From Cytophagales bacterium (GTDB lineage: Bacteria > Bacteroidota > Bacteroidia > Cytophagales > Spirosomataceae), in NCBI GenBank assembly GCA_024742395.1, contig JANSYO010000038.1:1-45021 (forward strand): a stretch of DNA of 45,021 nt, read 5' to 3'. Under the pieces are notes generated by a model. The model was not told the DNA's origin. It saw only the letters and a program-made list of their open reading frames with translations, and made no database searches. Positions 7,577-17,700 of the stretch are shown here, one piece after another. A program made the translations under genes and the position numbers. Every line of letters begins with the position of its first letter. Position 1 is the stretch's first letter.

Positions 7577-8023
7577 CTATTCTTTTTTTATTATCTGAAT
7601 CGTTTGGCCATAGATTTTCAAGCCTTCAAAAGTATTAAATCGTGTCATTGTATCAGAAACAAAATAATTTTCAATAACCGTATTTGGAACCTCGTTGAGA
7701 GTAACGAACATCTTTGACTCATTCTTTATTATCATAGTTTCTCCAACTACATGAATACCTCTCTCTGATGCCGGGCTACCAATAAGGTTTTGATCAATAG
7801 CTACTGTAATGAATTTCGGCGTTTTCACATTTTTAAAGTAAATGATTAACTCCTTCATCTCTTTGTTATCAACTGTCAAATTATTAACAAAAACGCTCGC
7901 TGGAATACTTTTCATCTCTTCATTGAAGACAGAATAATCGTTTGATTCAAACAATACATTACCCCAAAATAGAAGGGATACCAAAACAAGGGCGATGATA
8001 GTTATTAGTATTTTTATTTTCAC
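7577..8023 (-). CDS. Membrane-anchored protein of unknown function
   Basis: This 148-residue protein has one N-terminal hydrophobic segment (about residues 4-24, MKIKILITIIALVLVSLLFW), acting as a signal anchor or uncleaved signal, and a soluble domain of about 120 residues with alternating beta-like stretches. No cysteine lipobox is present. It lies 31 bp downstream of the lipoprotein gene at 8055-8600 in the same direction, so the two are probably co-transcribed with the orphan Rhs tip. It could be an additional immunity or accessory protein of the toxin locus, but I recognise no family. Confidence 0.6.
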   Translation of the reverse strand: MKIKILITIIALVLVSLLFWGNVLFESNDYSVFNEEMKSIPASVFVNNLTVDNKEMKELIIYFKNVKTPKFITVAIDQNLIGSPASERGIHVVGETMIIKNESKMFVTLNEVPNTVIENYFVSDTMTRFNTFEGLKIYGQTIQIIKKE

Positions 8024-8054
8024 TATTGCTAGTTCTTTGCCTCTTTCTAGGTGT

Positions 8055-8600
8055 TTAGAAGTCCACTTTTTTCACATAGGGTTTAAAAGTCCCTATATCA
8101 CCAAAAGAATATAATTCGGCTTTGTATTCTTCCCTGCCTTCATTTTCATATTTTAGACGATACGCTTCTGATAAAACAGGAGAGGAATACTCATACGTTA
8201 TTTTATAGCTTTGCTTGGCAGGAAGAAAAATAAACCGAGCTTTTTTGAACAAGTCTTGAGAGAAGCCTTCTTTAGATTTTGCCGATGTTACCAATTTCAT
8301 CTTATCAAGAACTTCAAAATACCTGTGTTCCAACGTGTCAATATTTCCTTCATTTAGATATCCCTTTATTTCTTTCAGTTGGAGGTCAATACATTGAGAG
8401 TCATCCAATGTCATTTCATTATAAATTGAGTCAGGCAAACAATAGGTTACAAGGTCACCAATTAAATAAAAGTCTTTATCAGAGGTATTTTCAAAAATTA
8501 CTGATACCTGATTTTTACCTTTTTCAAAGTGTCCTTGAATTTTTCCCTCGTCACACGAGAGTGTCAGAAGTGCCACAAAAAATAGTGAATACTGTTTCAT
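8055..8600 (-). CDS. Lipoprotein, candidate immunity protein (orphan cassette)
   Basis: This 181-residue protein starts with a type II signal peptide and lipobox cysteine (LLTLSC, Cys16), then DEGKIQGHF, so it should be anchored in the periplasm or outer membrane. It begins two bases after the stop of the orphan Rhs tip. It resembles the lipoprotein at 10366-10959 in layout: G-x-F near the start, N-x-S-x-x-D-x-Y-x-x-G, a Pro-Asp/Leu-Ser motif, a mid-protein FFL/FIFLPA-type strand, and a C-terminus ending in a KxxxF-like strand. Two related lipoproteins each following an HExxH Rhs toxin suggest cognate immunity. That role is inferred. The gene may stay expressed even though its toxin lacks a start. 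Confidence 0.7.
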   Translation of the reverse strand: MKQYSLFFVALLTLSCDEGKIQGHFEKGKNQVSVIFENTSDKDFYLIGDLVTYCLPDSIYNEMTLDDSQCIDLQLKEIKGYLNEGNIDTLEHRYFEVLDKMKLVTSAKSKEGFSQDLFKKARFIFLPAKQSYKITYEYSSPVLSEAYRLKYENEGREEYKAELYSFGDIGTFKPYVKKVDF

Positions 8601-8602
8601 AG

Positions 8603-10243
8603 TTATTTGGGGAAAGTTATAGTTCGAATCAATGGTTGTAGGGCTTTTAATAGTCGAGAATCATATACTTGAAAATCGAGTACCATTGGGGGCACCTGAT
8701 TTCCAAAATATCCAATGTTCCAGTTATTCTTCCTAATTAAGTTAAGTGTCATATCCTGGATTGCCACATGTCCTTTTGTGTCTATAAAACGATTTGAGCT
8801 TGAGTTTTTAACTGCTGCTAAATTTCTTAGTTCGGCAGTTGAATTCAGCGATACATGTCCAAGTTCATGAGCCAGAGTAAAAGCTAGTTTTTCCTTGGAA
8901 GAGAAGGCAGTTGGTGCAATATATACTCTTGAACCTCCATGTTTCCAAATTGGAAATTGTGTCACACCCGCAGCAAGAGACCCATCTTTCAAGTCTAAAA
9001 ATGCTCCATCCTTTAAACCGTAACCATGAGGAACATGACTACTAACAATCATGTCAACATCACTGATATCAGAATAATTTAATTCGACAAGTTTATCTAA
9101 ATAATCTTGTGATCCCCCTGTGCTAGACATACTTTCTAAAGCACTAATTGGGAGCTCATGCGGAGCTCTGTACCCGGTCCAAACATTAGCTCCAAGTCTG
9201 CTTGCTTGTATTCCACCAGAAACACTACCAAAAATTCCACCTCCAATGCCACCATAAATAGCTCCACGCCCTATATTTTCACCATTCAGTCCGGCTCCCA
9301 ATGCTCCGGTTCCGGCACCTGTTGCTGCCACGTACCCCAAACCTGGGAGAATGCCTATTGGAGCAAAATATCCCGCCAAGCCACCTGCCGCACCAGTTAT
9401 GGCACCACGCCAAAAACCATTAAAGAAACCTTTGTCCTGTGAGGCGTATTTAACTCCATTGAAGGCTCCACCTATTAGTGCTCCAATTCCAACTGCAACA
9501 CATACCGGACAATCTCCATTCTTATCCGTATAGGAAAGTGGGTTGTTCAACATCCCCGCATAACCGCTTATGCTGTAAAAATCTACCGGATCAATACTTG
9601 TAAACCGCCCTTCCCAAGGATCATATTGCCTTGCATGAAAGTCATATCCATTGTACCCAAAGGCATCTACATACTCTTTCCCTTGAAACAGGAAATCCCA
9701 ATCACCGGCAACTCCAATTCCGGTAAGCACTTCGCCCCAGACTCCGTAATGGGTTTCCTGTACTACGGCAGTGCTATCATCTATTCTTTCAACAATCAGC
9801 CGGGTATTGCCTAAGTGATCGGTAATAAAGAACTGGTATCTGGGAGCATCAAAGATGGTTGTATCTGTATAATTATTCCCCAAGGTATCTGACTAGGAAA
9901 CAATGCTGGTGTCTTTGTTATAAAGGGCTATTCCTTCATCATGGTAGATGGTCTTTAGCTCTCCATCTACATAGATCAGCTCTCCCATATAATCCGTCTG
10001 GATAGAGGTACCACCATTGACCAGCTTTTGAGAAAGCTTTCCTCCTGCTGCATCATAGGTGTTTTCTATCCGGACACTTGCACCAAAATGTATCTTCTCC
10101 GGCAAACCCAGGTAATTGTATTCAATAAGGGTATTACCCTTATTGGCATCGGTTTTCAGGCTACCATCGTTATAATAGGTGTAATCAGTAGAGCTTCCAT
10201 TTTCTTTATGGCCGAGCGTGGCACTAGCCGCATCGGTAATGCA
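8603..10243 (-). pseudogene. Orphan Rhs tip with HExxH toxin domain, no start, amber codon
   Basis: One reading frame runs from about 10243 to 8603: a partial Rhs core (NRLRCITDAASATLG...), the core end DPWEGRFTSIDP, a Gly-rich pretoxin linker, YRAPH, and a toxin domain with HELGH and a downstream GHVAIQ. An in-frame TAG at 9893-9895 replaces the Trp codon found in the intact gene's ITWSDTL. The apparent starts on either side are TTG codons inside conserved Leu positions, so no real start or signal peptide exists. The toxin part after the linker is intact to a normal stop. I read it as a silent tip cassette that could be placed onto the full gene by recombination. Last residues: TITFPK. Confidence 0.8.
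9157..9632. repeat. Rhs pretoxin homology block, orphan copy
   Basis: These 476 bp align gap-free with 11510-11985 of the intact gene, with about 31 mismatches by eye (about 93%). The block codes for DPWEGRF through the Gly-rich linker to YRAPH. Its left edge is exactly where the two toxin domains diverge, making it a natural crossover tract for swapping toxin domains. Confidence 0.85.
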
Positions 10244-10269
10244 CCGTAATCGGTTTGGGTGGTGGATGA

Positions 10270-10284
10270 TTATTTCAAAGAACT
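10270..10284. repeat. Shared junction sequence, copy B
   Basis: TTATTTCAAAGAACT matches 7537-7551 with one mismatch. It sits between the end of the lipoprotein gene (10366) and the break point of the orphan Rhs tip (about 10243). Confidence 0.5.
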
Positions 10285-10365
10285 TTATTTTGAATGGTTA
10301 ATTTCTGAAAAATACTGCAGAAAATAATTGATAAGAGACTTACACGAATTTTAAGACTTTACCCA

Positions 10366-10959
10366 CTAATTCGTACTATCAGGTTTAGGGCTGAACTCAA
10401 ATTCAATAGTTTCTATCTTTTGGTTATAGAATTTATAGCTTTTGATGTTTTTGAAAGCTTCTACTTCTTCGTTATTTCTTTTATTAAATTTAAATTTACT
10501 CCTTAAGTGATAGGTATTTTTGCCTTGATTTTTGAATGCAAATCTTAATGTTAGTGTTTCAAGTGCCTTTAAAAAAAATACGGTACTATTTAAGACCTCA
10601 CTTTCAATAGATTTTTCGAGTGGAACAAAGTTATTAGGTCTGTCATCTATAACATCATAATTATTACTGTGCAAACTCCTGGAATCATGCAAATAACGCC
10701 ATGCCATTCTTTTGAGATTTACCATTTCTATGTCTTCCTTGGGTAATACTAATTGATAATCCAAGATAGAATCAGACAATGGTATGCCATAGATTTCAAG
10801 TTTGCCAGGTAGAAAATACAAATCTTCACCGCTGGAATTAACTAAAGTCAAGTTCAAACAATTTGACGCATCGTCAAATCTGAAAGTTCCACTTATTTTA
10901 GACTTACTTTGGCATCCTATTAGGCAGATTGCCAGAATTAATAATTGTATAATTTTCAC
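10366..10959 (-). CDS. Lipoprotein, candidate immunity protein of the intact Rhs toxin
   Basis: This 197-residue lipoprotein starts with MKIIQLLILAICLIGC (Cys16 lipobox) and QSKSK. The start is GTG at 10959, overlapping the Rhs stop codon by three bases (GTGA), so translation is probably coupled. After the signal it has a GTFRFDD strand and NSSGEDLYFLPG, similar to the orphan-cassette lipoprotein, and no recognisable enzymatic motif. A tightly coupled gene directly behind an Rhs toxin is usually its immunity gene. Being a lipoprotein suggests protection in the periplasm or at the envelope rather than in the cytoplasm. That role is inferred from position and paralogy. Confidence 0.75.
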   Translation of the reverse strand: MKIIQLLILAICLIGCQSKSKISGTFRFDDASNCLNLTLVNSSGEDLYFLPGKLEIYGIPLSDSILDYQLVLPKEDIEMVNLKRMAWRYLHDSRSLHSNNYDVIDDRPNNFVPLEKSIESEVLNSTVFFLKALETLTLRFAFKNQGKNTYHLRSKFKFNKRNNEEVEAFKNIKSYKFYNQKIETIEFEFSPKPDSTN

Positions 10960-13900
10960 CGTATTATTTTTATTAAATGTGATATTGATTCATTTAGTAT
11001 CTTGTAAGAATCAGGTGTCATCCGTAATTTATCAAAGGAAACTTGTCCCCCCAAGTTCAAATTTTGCCAACCGTTTTTAATAATTAGGTTAACAGTCATT
11101 TTTTGGATGGCAACATGGCCTTCAGTATCTAACAAACCTTTTCCAATTACTTCATCTGCAAGGTTTGATAATCCGAGTGACTTAAAAGAAACATGTCCCA
11201 ATTCATGGGTTAACGATAATGCCAACTGTTCTTTTGAAGCAAAGGCATTTTTTGCAAAATATATTTTATAAGCGTTCCCACCTTTCCAAATTGAACTTCT
11301 TGTGATGGCAAAAGCTTCATCACCTTTGTATATTAAATACCCGCCCTTTTCCGAAAATGGTATTCCTCCGTTTTTATTGGTAAGGAAAGAGGTTTCACTT
11401 GTGGTACTTAAATCTGAAAAGTTATCATTGTATAATTTTTTTACACTGTTTGCACCGTATTCAACAGGCGTGCCTCCTTCAATGATATTCCCAGTAGTTG
11501 CATACATAGCATGCGGAGCTCTGTACCCCGTCCAAACATTAGCTCCAAGTCTGCTTGCCTGTATTCCACCAGAAACACTACCAAAAATTCCACCTCCAAG
11601 GCCACCATAAATAGCTCCACGCCCTATATTTTCACCATTCAGTCCGGCTCCCAATGCTCCGGTTCCGGCACCTGTTGCTGCCCCGTACCCCAAGCCTGGG
11701 AGAATACCTATCGGAGCAAAATATCCCGCCAAGCCACCTACCGCACCGGTTATGGCTCCTCGCCAAAAACCATTAAAGAAACCTTTATCCTGCGAGGCGT
11801 ATTTAACTCCATTGAAAGCTCCACCAATTAGTGCTCCAATTCCAACAGCAACACATACCGGACAATCCCCATTCTTATCCGTGTAAGAAAGTGGATTATT
11901 CAACATCCCCGCATAACCGCTTAGGCTATAGAAATCGACCGGATCAATACTGGCGAACCGACCTTCCCATGGGTCATATTGCCTTAAGTTAAAATCGTAT
12001 GTTTCGTAGCCGTTAAACTTAACTAATTCGTTTCCCTGATACAACTCTCTGTACCAGTCACCTGTAACACCAACCCCTTCCATAACTGCACCGAAAGGAT
12101 AATAGTGATTCTCCTGAACCACAGCGGTGCTATCGTTTATACGTTGTATTACGAGCCGGGTATTACCCAAATGGTCTGTAATGAAAAATTGATACTGAGG
12201 AGCATCGTAAATAGTGGTATCTGTATAACTGTTTCCTAAAGTATCAGACCAGGTTATAAAACTGGTATCCTTACCGTAGAGAGCTATGCCTTCATCATGA
12301 AGAATGGTTTTGAGTTCTCCATTCTCATAAATCAAATCACCCATATAATCGGTTTGAGTGGTGGTAGCTCCATTCACAAATTTTCGGGAGAATAACATAC
12401 CCTCCGCATCGTATGTATTTTCTATTCGGATAGATACACCGAATTCAATCTTCTCTGGTAAGCTCAGGTAATTGTACTGGATATTAGTGATTCCTTTGTT
12501 GGCATTTGATTTTAAGGAGCCATCAGCCCAATACGTATAGTCGGAGCTACTTCCGTTATCCTTTTGACCTACCGTTGTATTTGCAAAATCCCGGACACCT
12601 ACCAACTGGTTGCCATTGCTTGGGCTTGAGTAAGTATAACTCAGATTATCAATACTTCCCCAACTGCTACCGTTCCAACCGTTGCGTTGCAGGCTGCTTA
12701 TATTGCCATTGGCATCGTAACTTACAGCAGGCAGGCTATAGTTTTCTGCTCCTTGACCGGTGTAGGTGGCGGCATTTAAGCGGTCATATCCATCATAGCC
12801 GTAAGTAAATGACCGGGTCTGTGCGGATCCACCAGAACCCAGAGAAGCCCAGCTTTGCTTATTCAGTTTGCCGTTATAGGTCTGTGCCGTTTCAAAATAA
12901 TCTAAGGTGAGGGCAAAAAGATCGTGCTCTGTACTGTTTAGAACTCCTCCATTGATGCTTCGTAGCTGCCCTTGAATGTTATAGGCGTAATCTACCTTTT
13001 GAACATACTCGCCAGAAACCTTGGCCAGATACACCCCACTTGCAGGGGTATAAGTGCCCGGTAAAAGTGTTACCGACCTTCCGGCCAGATCGTAGGTCTG
13101 GTCAGGGATAGCGGCATTGCGTACAATGCTAGTTTCACCGGCGGCATTTAGTTTCTTGACGGTCATTCTGCCTATACCGTCATATTCATAACCTGCTATG
13201 GCCTCTGGCTCTACATTATTCACCTGATGGTAGGCCTGTAGTAAGCGGCCTACATGATCATAGGCGTAGAATTTCCGTATCTGCAGGCTGTCAGCTCCTG
13301 GCTTGCGGTAGATGCTGCGTTCTTCCAGCAGATCACCTGCAAAGTTCAATACCGCATCGGTTTGATTGATGCCACCAAAGCGGTTTTGGGTATGAGTTTG
13401 AATAACTCGGCCCCGGTCATCGTAATAGACAACAGATTTCAGCATTTGGCCGTTGCCCAGATTCTTCACCAGGTTGCCCGTGGCCATGCCTTTGACATTT
13501 GTCCATTGGCTGCTTTTATAAGCCTGATAATTCAGGGCCGTATTATTGACCCAGTTGTAATCATCGTAATAGGTCACATTGCAGACATCACCGGCGGCAA
13601 GGGTGATGCTGGTCGGAAAGCTCTTATTGGTGTAGCCATACAGATTGCCTCCTGCAGTGCTTCGTTCTTCAAACTGCTCATTGGCGGTGAAGGCTAAAAA
13701 AGCATCCTGCAAGGTGCTACGGCTGGATGAGCTGCTGAAGGTGCCGCCCATCACTGGCCTTCCGTGGCCATCGTATTTGATCCATGTCCATAGATTGGAC
13801 TCTCTTTGCCTTGCATCCTGGCTCATGACCGGCTGATCCAGTTCATTATATACCGTGTATGTCCAGCCGCCTCCTGGTACATGACTTTCTACGGCTCTAC

Positions 13901-14720
13901 CCCGCCCATCGTAGTGGGTAGCATAAATGCCTTCATCAAAATAGCTACCAGTTTCGATAAAGGTGTTTTGGCTGTTATAGGCTTTTGGTGGCACTATATA
14001 GCAAAGCCTGCCCATAAAATCATACACGTAGGCGGTGCTTAGATAGGTGCTGCTGTTACGGTCTTTCTGCTGCACCAGTAGCAAGCGGCCAGATTTGCCT
14101 CCGGTGTATTCTATGCTGGTATTTCCATCTTCATCTACAAGAGTGGTCTTTAACAGATCCCCGTTGCTGTAAGTTTGTGTACCGTCAATGGTGCCGCTGG
14201 TCTGGATCACATATTTGCGGATGCCTGCACCGGCAGTTTCATAATTCTCCACCACGCCCTTTTTACTGCCTGCCTGATAAGCCTGACCCGGAGCAATGCT
14301 TTTGATTGGGCTGCTGATGGGTGAGGCGTCGTAGCTATCCACCTCACTATAGGGGGCGGTGTCTCCGTAAAAGCTTTGGGCTAAACCGGCATAACCTGCC
14401 TGATAGCTTCCGTTCTGACTGGCGGACTGAACAGGCAGATACCTCAGTTTTGGCCGACCAAGGGCATCAAGTTCCATGGCTCCCTGCACCATGTCCAGGG
14501 TGTCAGGGCTGGTGCGGTAGGATACCTGCTGCAGGCTTCTACCCATGCCATCCATATAACTGACTGTTGTTATCCCTTTGGTGGGGTCGCTCAGGTCTGC
14601 CGGATTTGTCGTTGAAACCCGTGCCGTGCTGCTTTGAATATACAGCTTGCTGGTGCTGGGGGTGATTTGAGCTTGTGCCCAGCTACTGATTATCAATAAA
14701 AGGAAGATTACTCTTTTCAT
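10956..14720 (-). CDS. Full-length Rhs polymorphic toxin with HExxH metallopeptidase-like tip
   Basis: About 1254 residues from the ATG at 14720, which begins a clean Sec signal (MKRVIFLLLIISSWAQA); an ATG 12 bp upstream overlaps the previous stop. After the signal comes a Bacteroidetes Rhs N-terminal domain (SYMDGMGRSLQQV), many YD-type repeats (YDGHGRPV, YDDRGRVIQ, YDGIGRM), the core end YDPWEGRFASIDP (about 920) and NPLSYTDKNGD. A Gly/Ala-rich hydrophobic linker follows, then YRAPH (about 1073), where similarity to the orphan tip drops. The last 180 residues hold H1176-E-L-G-H1180 and GH1206 (numbered from 14732), a likely zinc site. Rhs shells encapsulate and deliver C-terminal toxins to rivals; this one is predicted to be a protease. 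No T9SS C-terminal sorting domain is visible. Confidence 0.85.
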   Translation of the reverse strand: MKRVIFLLLIISSWAQAQITPSTSKLYIQSSTARVSTTNPADLSDPTKGITTVSYMDGMGRSLQQVSYRTSPDTLDMVQGAMELDALGRPKLRYLPVQSASQNGSYQAGYAGLAQSFYGDTAPYSEVDSYDASPISSPIKSIAPGQAYQAGSKKGVVENYETAGAGIRKYVIQTSGTIDGTQTYSNGDLLKTTLVDEDGNTSIEYTGGKSGRLLLVQQKDRNSSTYLSTAYVYDFMGRLCYIVPPKAYNSQNTFIETGSYFDEGIYATHYDGRGRAVESHVPGGGWTYTVYNELDQPVMSQDARQRESNLWTWIKYDGHGRPVMGGTFSSSSSRSTLQDAFLAFTANEQFEERSTAGGNLYGYTNKSFPTSITLAAGDVCNVTYYDDYNWVNNTALNYQAYKSSQWTNVKGMATGNLVKNLGNGQMLKSVVYYDDRGRVIQTHTQNRFGGINQTDAVLNFAGDLLEERSIYRKPGADSLQIRKFYAYDHVGRLLQAYHQVNNVEPEAIAGYEYDGIGRMTVKKLNAAGETSIVRNAAIPDQTYDLAGRSVTLLPGTYTPASGVYLAKVSGEYVQKVDYAYNIQGQLRSINGGVLNSTEHDLFALTLDYFETAQTYNGKLNKQSWASLGSGGSAQTRSFTYGYDGYDRLNAATYTGQGAENYSLPAVSYDANGNISSLQRNGWNGSSWGSIDNLSYTYSSPSNGNQLVGVRDFANTTVGQKDNGSSSDYTYWADGSLKSNANKGITNIQYNYLSLPEKIEFGVSIRIENTYDAEGMLFSRKFVNGATTTQTDYMGDLIYENGELKTILHDEGIALYGKDTSFITWSDTLGNSYTDTTIYDAPQYQFFITDHLGNTRLVIQRINDSTAVVQENHYYPFGAVMEGVGVTGDWYRELYQGNELVKFNGYETYDFNLRQYDPWEGRFASIDPVDFYSLSGYAGMLNNPLSYTDKNGDCPVCVAVGIGALIGGAFNGVKYASQDKGFFNGFWRGAITGAVGGLAGYFAPIGILPGLGYGAATGAGTGALGAGLNGENIGRGAIYGGLGGGIFGSVSGGIQASRLGANVWTGYRAPHAMYATTGNIIEGGTPVEYGANSVKKLYNDNFSDLSTTSETSFLTNKNGGIPFSEKGGYLIYKGDEAFAITRSSIWKGGNAYKIYFAKNAFASKEQLALSLTHELGHVSFKSLGLSNLADEVIGKGLLDTEGHVAIQKMTVNLIIKNGWQNLNLGGQVSFDKLRMTPDSYKILNESISHLIKIIR
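11510..11985. repeat. Rhs pretoxin homology block, intact-gene copy
   Basis: This is the partner of 9157-9632. The two blocks have the same length and few differences, with codons mostly changed at third positions. Similarity ends at the toxin junction on one side and falls off in the NELVKFNGYE region on the other. Confidence 0.85.
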
Positions 14721-14722
14721 AG

Positions 14723-17700
14723 TCAGTTGCATTTAGTTAGTACGCCGTAATTCCCTTGTGTATGGTCTTCTGCTGCCCGATGCCAAAATTCCTGCAGGCC
14801 ACCTGAGCCGTATGGAATGCTTACGTTATAGCCGCTGTCTCCCACATTGGCCCGGTACCAGTTCACGTTATCAATGGAAAACTCAGCATAAGAATCTGTG
14901 GCAAGGCCGCTGACGGAAATAAAGAATTCACTGTTCCCAGCATTGTAGGTGCAGGAATTCGTACTCCATGCCAGGGGTGGGTTGGTGGTACAGGAGGCAT
15001 GATAATCCTGAGAGATCACCACGCCTGGGCTATCCGATGCCCGTGCTTTGAAATTCTGATAGCTGCCCGTGGGTGTAATGGTTAATGTATAAGCTGTTGC
15101 CCCGGTATTGGCTGCTTGCCAGCTACTACCACCATTGGTGCTAAACTCCACTGTAGAGCCGGACAACAAACCGGAAACGCCCAGGGTAAGGCTTACCTGC
15201 CCTCCTGAGCAGGTTTTGTTTTGCTGGCCGCTGTCCCAGACCAGATTAGAAACCGACGGTGTTACATTGACATTGTATTCTCTGGTAGCAATAACCCGGT
15301 TGTTATGATCTCTGACGGTAAGTAACCGGTTGGTGCCTGTCTGGTAGGTGTAGTGACTTTCCATCCCATTAGGGCCTATCTGTTTAGAGAGCCCTTGAAA
15401 GACTTTGGTGTATTCTGCTGTCTGTGTTAAAGCATCGCTCTTGCCGGAATTGGATGTACTGCTCAACGGCAAGGTGCCTGCCGTATCGTAGGTTTGTGCG
15501 GCAGTGGCTCCCCGTTTGATATCAGAAGTAAGCGGCATGCCTTTGCTGTTATAGCTCAGTGTGGCCGCCCGTGCTGTACCATAGTCGCTATCCTTATTCA
15601 TCAGGTAATTGGACTCATTATAGGTCACTTCCTGAAAACCTGCCTTGGGTATGTTTCTTAGAACGAAAGTGCTATTGGGCAGGGTATTATAAGTAGAGTT
15701 GGCCGGATAGTAATTCTGATACATAGCCTGCACCGCCTGATCATTCATTTTCACCAGGCTTTCTACTGTGTAATCATAAATATGCTTTTCTATAGATTCA
15801 AAAATGCCTCTTGCCTCATAATTTATCGGCGGTACTACGATCACCGTAGAATCCGTGTAGCATATTGGATGTGGGCACACCCTGCTGGGATCATTCGGGC
15901 AATCTGGATGGCAGAAATTGATGGTATAGGAATCAAAGTTAAAATCTGCCGTGTATTTAGTCAGGGTCTCAATGGTAGTTCCTGCCTCATCGGTCGTGCT
16001 GGTTTTCACCGGCATATTGTGTTTGCCCTTATAGGTGTTTTGATAAGCCGTAGGCATTTCATCTTTATAGGTGATATCTACCTGCTGAGTGATTGGCGTT
16101 CCCGTACCATCCCGTGAAAACTGCTTACTCTGCTGTCCTTCAGGCCGGTATTTTCTAAATACCTGGTAGTAGGAGTTTGTGGTAGCAAAATAACCGTTGC
16201 TCAGGGTTTGCTGATAAAACTTCTGGGCAAAGGTGCTGTCATATTTGATGCCACCTCCTGCGGTATAATCATAATCAATTATTTGCAGGGTATCATTGCT
16301 TTGGTTATAGACCTCCTGACGCAATAATTGCCCAAGCCTAAAGTCATGCGTAAGATTAAAATGAGCGGGGTTATAATCACAAAAGCTTGTACAGGGAGGG
16401 TAAGTTTTAATGCTGCCTTCGGTTTCATCCTGATCAAAAAGGCGGACTACTTTACCGGTCTGTATGCTGTTATCTGAAGAACTTGTTTTCTCAGTAACAC
16501 GGCTATAACCCACAATAGGTCTGCCTGATTCAGCTAACAGGCTACCAAACAGCTCGGAGTGGATAAAATATTCCGGCCAACTGCTAATCCGGTAAATAGG
16601 TTTGACAAAAACAAAACCCGATGAAGCGGTACCGGCCGTATTAAGATATTCATAGCTTTTCTTGGTCTGCTGATTTCTGACCAGGTCTTTGTATTCAATT
16701 TCTTTGATCCGCAGGCCGCCTACGGCTCCGCTGTAATTATGTGCCTGATTAGCCTCGTAGGTGAACAGCGTTTCACTGCCGGAGCTGTGGGCGACTTTGG
16801 AAAGCACATGCCCGGAGGCATAATTAAAATCTACCGACCGGTCACTGCTACAGTTTGCATTGGTGTTCAGGTAATCAGCACCGATAAGGCCTTTGGTGTT
16901 AGTTAGCTTGCCATTGGCATAACCCCAATGATCTACACCGTAATTAAACCGGCTGGCCAAAGTATCGGCCTCGTTCAAATAACTGAAATTGTAGGTGGTG
17001 TTATCCGGCATGGATAGGGAGCTGAGCTTAAGTCGCTTCTTGTGGGTGGTTCCCACATCGCCACTCACATAGCCCGACGGTAAAGCCTGGTCGTCCTTCC
17101 CATTAAAATACCCATAATTGAAATTATAGGTGGAATAGATGGCCGGGCTGGTTTCATTATCTGATACCTCAATATTCAGCAGGATTTTGGCTGCAGACTG
17201 ATTAGTGGGAGCATTGCCCCAGCTATCAATATCATTACGGATACCTCCGGTGAATGTACAAACGGTTTCTGGCGGAGAAACCGAATAATCGGTTGTGCAG
17301 CTTTCCAAACCGGCATTGAAAACTACTTTGATATGGGGGCTATAAATTTGAGAAATCTGGGCTCCACGTACATACACCTTATTGATCTTGCGGCTTACGG
17401 TTGTGGGGCAAGTGCCTTCTTCTTCGTCCTCGGCCAGTTTATAATAGGTGTAAGCAATGCGGTCATACTCAAAGTTGATGGTCTCACCATAGGGTGATTC
17501 AATCTTCGAGCAGTTCCATCCACTGGCCAAAAGGCTATTGTTCAGAAAGGTTATAAAATTGCTACCCAATGGATAATAACCGTTGCTTTGGGCAGCCTTC
17601 ACTTCCACTTCTGCCGTTTCTTCCACATTGGCCACAGGGAAATAAAGCTTACTTCCGTCTGGCATGGTAAACTTAAATTCAGTGAATTTACGGGCATAAT

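Noticed and set aside
8279-9814. Several plus-strand open frames of 60-107 codons opposite the orphan Rhs tip and lipoprotein
   Set aside because: They mirror the coding bias of the minus-strand genes, show no domain features, and repeat opposite the intact Rhs copy as expected for antisense shadows.
9893-10105. A separate 70-codon gene upstream of the orphan tip
   Set aside because: It is in the same frame as the orphan tip and is separated from it only by the amber codon; its apparent start is an internal Leu codon.
11015-11045. Peptide SFDKLRMT near the C-terminus of the intact Rhs protein, familiar as the translation of a dispersed palindromic repeat
   Set aside because: The orphan toxin aligns across this spot without a gap, and the nucleotides match the repeat only partly, so no insertion is supported.
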